A stretch of DNA of 64,000 nucleotides from Volucella zonaria (lineage: Eukaryota > Arthropoda > Insecta > Diptera > Syrphidae): assembly GCA_963966105.1 (NCBI GenBank), contig OZ014531.1, positions 92,817,651 through 92,881,650 on the forward strand. Direction: 5' to 3'. Positions 22,601 through 31,600 of this stretch are shown here, in pieces. A model generated the notes under the pieces. That model saw only the letters and a list, made by a program, of their open reading frames with translations, made no database searches and was not told where the DNA came from. The position numbers were made by a program, and so were the translations under genes. Position 1 is the stretch's first letter; each line of letters opens with the position of its first letter.

Positions 22601-25600
22601 ATTCGCAGCAACTGGAATTATGTTACTCGACTACGTGGACGATTTTACGCAAGGATCTTGATCTAAGACCTTACGAAAGACAGCTTGTGCAAGAACTGAG
22701 ACCGCACGACCTGCCACAGCGTCGAATATTCGGTGAGTGGGCCTTAGAAAATCCGCTTTTTTATCGAAAAGTTGTCTTCAGCGACGAAGCTCATTTCTGG
22801 TTGAGTATGGGTATGGTAATAAACAAAGCTGCCGTATTTGGTCCGATGAGCAACGTCAGGCAATACAAGATCTGCGAATGCTCTCGGAAAAATGTGCTTT
22901 TTGGTGCGATTTGTGGTCCGGCGGAATCGTGGCCCGTAGTTTTTCAAAGATGACCGTAAGAAGAACGTTACCGTCAATGTCACCCGCTATCTTTCAATGA
23001 TTTCGAAACTTTTTTGCCCAAAATGCACGAGCTGAACCTGGTCGTCATGCACGTGAATCGATGGACCAACTGAGAAATGAGTTCGGTGAAAAATGTATCT
23101 CTCGTTTGAACCGGCTAGATCGTGCGGTTTGACGCCTTTAGACTATTTTTGATGGAGATACGTCAAATCACTCGTCTATGCCGATAAACCAGCATCAATT
23201 TCAGCCTTGAATACCAGCCAATATGCTGTAAAAAGTTATTCAAAACTGGACTCTCCGTATGGACCATATAGAACGTAGTTGTGGTCAACATTTACATGAA
23301 ATAATCTTTAAAAAGTAAATGGCAAGCATCGATTTACCAACTCAAATAAAAATGTTATTCACTTTTGCAATTGTCCTGTTTTTTTTTTGACAATTAAAAC
23401 CCATACGCTATAAAAAACCCCCCCATTATAATACTAAGAAAGCTACTTTAAGATTACACCAATACCTCGCTTTGCGTCGTTTCGTTTTGCGTTTTTTCGA
23501 AGTTGCGTCGCAGTTGCGTCGCTGCTGAATTAGTACTAATTTTCACTGTGCGTCGTTAGATGCTCAAAGTTGCGTTGTTTTGGGTTCGAGTCTTTCATTT
23601 TTTTTTCGAAATTTTTTGAAATTTTCTTTTTTTTCTAAAAGATGGCCCGACTTTTGTTTCTAATTGCGCCATGCCATCAAAACTCGGGGATTCCCCTTCT
23701 AACTGAATATCAACGCAATTTTAATATGTACAGTTTTATTTTCACTTTGTTTTGCTAATTTTAGAGTTCGGTTTCAATTAGTGTGTTGTGCTTTTTTTTT
23801 AAAAGAGAATAATAAATTTTTATAAATTTTTGCGGGTAATTTCTGGTTACAAAAAAGGTAAATATTTTTCCAATTTATTTATTGGCAGAGTTGTATTATT
23901 TTTTTTTACATTTTTTTAGCCAAATGAGTGGAAAGGGCGTTGCTGGTAGAATTACCAAAAATAAAAATAAAACTATCAGCTTAGAGACAAAATTAGATAT
24001 TCTGCGACGATTTGATAAGGTAGAGAAGGCTGTGGAGATAGCAAAGGCTGTTGGTCTGGCTGCAACAACTGTCAGAACTATTAGAGATCGAGATGGGGAT
24101 TAAATAAGAGAGGCTGCAAAATCTGCAACATCATTAGATGCTAAAGCGATGACCCGTACAAGGAGTGCTTTGATGGTCAAAATGGAGTCCTTGCTTTCTA
24201 TTTGGATTAAAAATCAAGTTGCGCAGAGAATACCATTAAGTAAAATGGTAATTCAGAGGAAAGCAAAAAGCTTATTTGATGACATGAAAAGTAAAGCAGT
24301 ATCCAACGATAATGCTAGTGGTAGTAATACAGACAAGAATGAAACATTTGAAGCTAGTCAGGGCTGGTTTGAGAGATTCAAGGTTCGAGCAAATCTGCAC
24401 AGCATTGCTCTTAAAGGCGAAGCAGCTAGCGCTGATATAACTGCTGTAGAACGCTACCCGACAGAGTTAAAAACGTTAATTCATGAAGGTGGCTATGATC
24501 CGAAACAAGTCTTTAATGTTGACGAGACTGGGTTATTTTGGAAACGTCTACCTAACAGAACCTTCATATCTAAAACAGAAAAATCTGCGCCAGGATTTAA
24601 AGCTAGCAAGGATAGAATGACTCTTCTTCTTGGTGGTAATGCAAATGGTGATTTCAAATTTAAACCATTTCTCATTTATCGATCAGAAAATCCAAGAGCT
24701 ATGAAAGGTTGTTCAAAGAATTTGGACAGGAACACTGGCGAGCAAACAAAAAAGCATGGATGACAGCATCATTATTTCAAAACTGGGTTTTAACTTGTGC
24801 TGTTCCAAAAACTAAAGCTTATTGCAACAAGGAAAACTTAAACTTCAAGGCTTTGGTCCTAGTAGACAATGCCCCTGGCCACCCAGTTTATGTTGATGAG
24901 TCGTCAGAAAACGTGAAATTTGTATTTTTGCTGCCTAATTCGACATCAGTTATTCAGCCGATGGATCAGGGAGTAATATCGACTTTTAAAAGTTATTACC
25001 TTCGACGAACATTTAAACTTCTTTTAAGTGATACTGATGGCCAAGATAAGCCTACCATGCTAGAGTTTTGGAAAAAGTTCAACATTATGAAAGCCATAGA
25101 ACATCTTGCATGAATGGTGTTTGGCGCAAAATATGGCCTGAATGTCATGAAATTTCTAATTTAGCTAGAGAGTCTAATTTTGAAGGTATGGAGGAGACTG
25201 ACATAAATGAATTGCTAACCTCGCACAACCAAGAATTGTCTAATGAAGAACTATTGCAACTGGAATTGCAATTTGCTAATGAAGAAGATCACAGTGACCA
25301 TTCAATAGAAATCTCCGCCAAAAATTTAACCTCCAAACAAATTTCCAAAGCGATGTGTTTGATTGACGAAGCTATGGAGATTTTTTTAAAAAAACGATCC
25401 TGACAGCGGAAGGAGTTTTAAAGTGTCCCAGGAGATAGCTACGAATATCAATTGCTACAAAGAAATTTATTTTACGTTGAAAAAAAAGCTGTTCAGCAAA
25501 CATTGGACCAATTTTTTGTGAAAGAAAGCCGACTTACGACAACACCCACTATGGACTCATCAGACAGTGATTAATTTTTATTTTGTTTTAATTGAATTTG

Positions 25601-28600
25601 TTGTTTTTTTTGGTTTTTGTATGTATGTAATAGAATTTTATATTATTTTTGTTTTTTAAATGTTTACTTTGTTCAATTTTCGTTCAACGTAACTACGACG
25701 CAAAGTGAGGTATTGGTGTATTTAGTTTCGTAAAACAGTTAAAAAAAACTTGTTATACTATTGAAAGAACTAAAGAAATTTATGGATACCTTTTTATTTC
25801 AAAATTGTTAACTTTCATTCAAAAAAAAATGTCTTACCATTTTTTTTGTTTCGATGCTGCTGTTATCTGTTCCTTGTTTGCATCTTTAATTTTGGCTACA
25901 AAAATAGTAAAATGTCTGTAGAATGCATACAATTTGGAAAAATATATGTACCAGTATAGTTACATTTTCGTATTGACCGTTTTTTTCTTCCTTATACCCC
26001 AAAATGCATTAGTAGTTTTCGTGCGCGAATGACACTCGGTCAAGGATGAGAGAATGCCAAATTACGATACTCAAAGCTCGATAACGTGTGTGGAAATACG
26101 AAATATGTATGAGTAGCTCGACCACCTGTGTGGGAATTTGCCCGCTGTTCGGGCTTTACAGTTTTGGCAATTCGTGTTATTTTTAGGTAAAACTTTCGAA
26201 CTTCATTCTTCTGGTAGCACTGCTTTAAGGGCTCTATCGAGCGCTTCTTGTGCTATTTCTTTTCCCTTCTAATGAGCTTATGCTATTTCCCCCTTTTCTG
26301 GTCGCAGTACTAGCGAGCTCTAGATTTGCCTGACTACATTCGTTATCAAACCATGGGTTTCCTTTTTGGGGCAGGTTGAAACTCAGTCTGATTATAATGA
26401 GGTTTGCCCTATGCTGCTCGGCCAGTTATTACTATTTTTCAAGTTAAAAACATGCGTTGATCTTGTATAAGAAATTTGAGTAGTATATTAATTTATACAG
26501 GGTGTCCCAGTTTAATAGTATAATCCTTTAAGGCATATCCCCGAAGCTCCGCCGAACAAGAATTTGTATGGCAGGGGGGTCTATTCTCACTCTATTTAAA
26601 GTTACAGCCCATCAAAGTAAGCGACCTCTAATTTGGAGGTGTAACCACTTTAAACGCTATAATTTCTAAACTAGTACAGGTACAAAAATAGTTTTGGACA
26701 TTTTGGATAGATAATTTAGTAGTGCATACAAGTCTTAAATGCTTTGCGTACATCTGTGCAGCAAAAAAAAAGTTATGGCTCGTTAAACTCAAAATTTTGA
26801 AAATTCGCTGTTCCATTTTTTTGCTTAAAATGCATTTTTCTTAAAATTTTTACTTAATAAATTTTTTTAAATTTTATGAAATTTTTATAATTGCAAAATC
26901 TTCTAAAAATTGTGCTTAGAAACTTTTTTACGTACGATCAACAGATTAACAACAGTTAATACTTAATTTTCGAATAGGAAAAAAAAATCGTAACAATCGT
27001 AATCTTTTTTTTTTCAATGTTCGGGTTCTGCAACGGAAACGCTTCGTTGGCAAGATTGGAGTACTAACGACTATACCCAAATCATAGAACACCGTGCATC
27101 CGGCTATTCGCTGATACGTATCAGCGCCTCGTTGATACCGGGTCAACTGCACCAAAAATAAAGAGAGGGGCGTTCAGACACAGCGGTGGCTGAAGTTGGG
27201 TATGGGGTTTTGTGTGCTGTGGAAGTTCAGCCTTCAGTCAGAGTCCGTAGACTAGCTGTGCAGTTGGAACTTTTTAGAAAATGAATTCACAGGACTCTAC
27301 AGAGAAATAGATTACACCCTTTCCATTTGACACCGGTACAGTATGCCCTGATACGCAAAGGAAAGTGGAATTTTGCCAATGGCTACGGCGCAAACATGCA
27401 GAAGACGGGCAATTCCTCAAGAACGTTCTGTGGACTGACAAAGCGCATTTCACAAGAGATGGAGTTACACACCATCATAATTTGCATCATTGGTCAGACT
27501 CCAATCTCCATTTAATACGCACAACTTCCTTTTAAAGGTAAGAATTTAATTATTGTAAACAACTTCTTCAAAATGTGTTGTTTATTTTAAAGGAGGCTTA
27601 GCGTAAATGTTTGGGCTGGATTAATAGAAAACACTTTAGTAGGCCCGCACGTTCGTCCAAAAACAGCTAATTCCCATTACTACCTGGAATTTCTTAGAGA
27701 ACGACTGCCGGAGCTCCTTGAAGATGTTCCTCTTGTTCAGAGAAGGGCGATGTTCTTTCAACAAGATAGAGCACCTTGCCTTGTCACAGTAGCAGCGTAC
27801 TCAACCATACTTTTAATGAACGGTGGATTGGTCGATTCGGTTCCAACACTTGGCCACCCCGATCTCCTGACCTAACACCCATGCATTTTTTCTTCTGGGA
27901 TGCTATGAAAGAAAAGGTTTATTTTAGAGAAATGTCGAGTCTGATAGAGCTCCAAGAAAATATTAGTGTCGCTTCAGAAGAGAAGAAAATAGTTTTGATG
28001 ACAGTTAATCTGTCATCCGAATTCAAATTCAAATGGAAGGAAGGCATTTCGAATAATTGGTATAAACATTCCATAAACTGTTCCAAAAAGGTTCTTCTCA
28101 GGACCACATAAAAATATCTAAGCGATTTTATGAGTAATTCAGTAGATACACTTCTTTTTGGCCATTTTTGTTTGACGAAAAATGGCTTTTACTACAAAAT
28201 CTGTTGATCGTATGTAAAAAAGTTTCTAAACATAATTTTTAGGAAATTTTGTAATTATAAAAATTTCAGAAAATTTATTAAGTAAAAATTTGAAGAAAAA
28301 TGCATTTTAAGTAAAAAACTGGAACAGCGAATTTTCATAATTTTGAGTTTAACGAGCCATAACTTTTTTGTTGCTGCACAAATGTACCCAGAGTATTTAA
28401 GACTTGTATGCACTACTAAATTATCTTTCCAAAATATCTAGAACTACTCGTATTTTTATACCTGTACCAGTTTAGAAATTACAGCGTTTAAAGTGGTTAC
28501 ACCTCCAAATTAGAGGTCGCCAATTTTGATGGACTGTAACTTGAAATGGAGTGGGAATAGACCCTCCCCTGCCATAAAATTTCTTCGGGAATATGCCCTT

Positions 28601-31600
28601 AAAGGATTATACTGCTATACTGGGAGACCCTGTATATAATAGAAGGCTATGGCAGTTTTTCCTTCTACCAATCGATCCTGGTGAAGCCATAAAGACCAGT
28701 ATAATACCTCATGATTTAAAGTTTCTCCAGAAACTCTCGTTTGCCTTCCTCCATTCCTGTTTAAAGCTGTCTTTGGAAAATATATCATCCAGTTTCATAT
28801 TGACTCCTTCAACCTCTAAAGTTGCTCGTCCATCAAAATAAGATGGTAAATTCTGTTTCATCGTTGACGTAAAGGACTTGTAGTCTTTCATCTAGTTTCT
28901 CGATACTTTTTGTCAGCGCTTTCTGTCTGTCAATGAGCTCAATTTTCCATACTTCAAACGTTTTTGTAAGCTTCTTTCTGCTAGGATAATAATGAAGGAT
29001 CTAAACAGTTTTCCCATTATTTTCGAGTCCATTGTAGAAAACTGTTCTTAGTTCTGCTCGAAAGCCCCATAAAATTTCGCTTCTCTTGTCTCCCATCTAG
29101 ATTCTTTTGTCTCTTTGGCAGAATTTGTTTTTGCATCGGAGATTTGGATCTATGAATTCGAGAAAAAAGATTATAGTTTGCCTGGTTATGTTTTTTTTTT
29201 GTAAAAACCAATGAGAACTATGCGGCTGGTAGCGTCGGTTGTTTTGTCAAACAGGACTATGATGATTGTGTACCAACGTATTTTTCAGAATTTTTGTTTA
29301 AGTATATTGTTTTGTGCGTTTATCGACTTCACAAATGATTTTTCGGTGTTCTTGGAAGAATTTTTAACTTTACTACATAGTTAATGAGAAATAAAAAAAT
29401 CTTATAAAATTGGGAGATTTTAATTTTAACATTCTCGAAAACAACGAAACAGTTGCAACATATTTGACATTATTGGCATCACATGGCTTAGAATATTTTA
29501 TAAATGAACCAATAAGATTGAGGTCTGGTACATGTTTAGATCATATTTACGGTCGATTTTCCAATATTTCTCCTGGTACATGTGAAAAATGTGTCCTGGA
29601 TGTTGCGATCATAAATCATTCGATGACAGGTTTACTGCTTAGTATAGTCAAAAAAGTAGAAACCATGAGGCAATGTCACAAAAAGAAGCCATTCGCATTG
29701 ATTTTATTAAATTAAGGTCTATTCTTTGCCTTGAATCATGGCAAGATGCTCTTGCAGAGCCAGATGCATCTAATCGTATGATTTCTTTTATAAAATGTCT
29801 TACCAAACATATCAAAAACTGTAGTTTTAGAACAAGGATAAAAAAATCATCTAAAAGGCTTAAACCCTGGATTACTCCGACTGAAATGTACCAAGAATCC
29901 TGGAAATTTATTCCTAACAGATAAATATAAAATATTATGAAGTAAAGTATAGAGTTCTAAAATACCGTGATAACTTTTACATAAATCAATTTAACTATAC
30001 TAAAGGAAATCCTAGAGGTAAATGGAAATTAGTTCATAGTATACTTAATAAGACTCCGCCCTCTAAAAGTCCTACTATGATTCTCTCTGATGTTTGGATT
30101 GTTACTGATAAGGTGGATGTTGCTGATGTTTTCAATAACTGCTTTGTCAACAGTATCCATCCGATTTCTACTCGTACTATGTCGTCTTGTCAGAATTTCA
30201 GCTCTGAAGCAACACAGAACTGTACCTTTTTCTTCGAGTCTATTACAGGGTTAGAGTTGCTGAAAACTATGGGTAGCTTAAAAAATTCAAATTCTTGTGG
30301 CATAGATGGCATTTCAAATCGGATACTAAAGAGCATTTCATGCTTTGTTGTGGATGTACTATCGCATGTTTTTAATAAAAGTGTTTTAGGAGCTGCTAAT
30401 GATGTGAACAATTACAGGCCTATCTCACTGATTTCTTCAATAAAGAAAGTTTTTGAAAAAGTAGTAAAAAATAAAGTTGTTAGTTTTCTTAACAGAACAT
30501 GTGTTTTTAGTTCATTGAAATTTGGTTTTCAGAAAGGTAAATGTACGGAGGATGCAGTGTTGAATTTCTGTTCACAAATCTTCGTTAGACAGTAAAAAAT
30601 TCACAGCAGGTTTATTCGTCGATATTTCTAAAGCCTTTTGATTCAAAAGATATAAAACGCTGGTTTTTGAGGTTTAATGTTCAAGTGGTTTAACTCATAT
30701 TTATCAAATAGATCTCAAAGAGAAATATTATGAATTTAGAGGTGCCTCAAGGCTCTGCATTAGGACCGATCCTTTTCTTAATTTACATTAACTCGTTGTT
30801 TGAACTACCTTTTAAAGGCGTTCCTACTGCTTTTGCGGATGACGTAGGTTTGTCCAACGGTGCGGTTAGCCCCCTCAATTTAATTGCTGAAATCAATTCG
30901 GATTTAGAATTGTTAAGCACATGGTTCACTCTGCATAAGCTGACGATCAGAGCGTCAATATATTTAAATATTTGGGGTTAATTATTGATTCCAGAATGTG
31001 TTTTTATGATCACATCAAGAGCCTGAGGCAATATTTTCGCGCAACACTTAGGAGTTTCTTTTATTTGAGAAGTTTATGTTCAACAAAACTTCTTAAATTT
31101 TTTTTTATAATTTGCGCGCACTCAAGGGATTTAAGTAGCCTTAAAATGCTTGCACACAGCGCGGGCGAAGGAAAATCAGGGAGGATGGAAAGACAGGTAC
31201 CGGTGAACGTTGGTTTTAAATGTTTGAAGGCTATAATGACTAGGAAATAAAGAGCTAGGCAGGGCATTTCATAAGCGAGTTGTGCGGCTTAGGAATGGAT
31301 CACGATATTTTAGAGTACGTCCGAAAGTGGGCTTGAGCATATACTGATGGGAATTCATAGCGAGACAGGTGTTACGGTTAAAAGTTTGAAGAGGCGGAAT
31401 GCTACTGGCGATTTCTATGGAGCACTGGTGGTGGAAATAACGAAAAAACAGAGTGAGAAACGAGACATTACGTCTGTGTTCGAGGGTGTCCATTGTTTGA
31501 GTTTGAGTTATGAGTTTTATCTTACGCTTTTCAATCCTATCTAGCAGGTGCAGAGATGTTTTGGGCGCACCCGACCAGAGGGGATAAAGTATTTCTTACA

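Larger units (their letters stand above)
26498..28632 (+). mobile_element. Long-TIR mariner-superfamily element (ACAGGGTGTCCCA ends)
   Basis: The left end CAGGGTGTCCCAG at 26498 and the inverse right end to 28632 (CAGGGTCTCCCAG) are flanked by TA (26496-26497, 28633-28634). The TIRs are unusually long, about 450 bp (26498-26947) and 435 bp (28198-28632), with high similarity throughout. The middle holds a DDE transposase with a 55-nt intron. Relatives in the window: 59.3-60.64 kb and a terminal piece at 53.81-54.25 kb. Confidence 0.92.
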
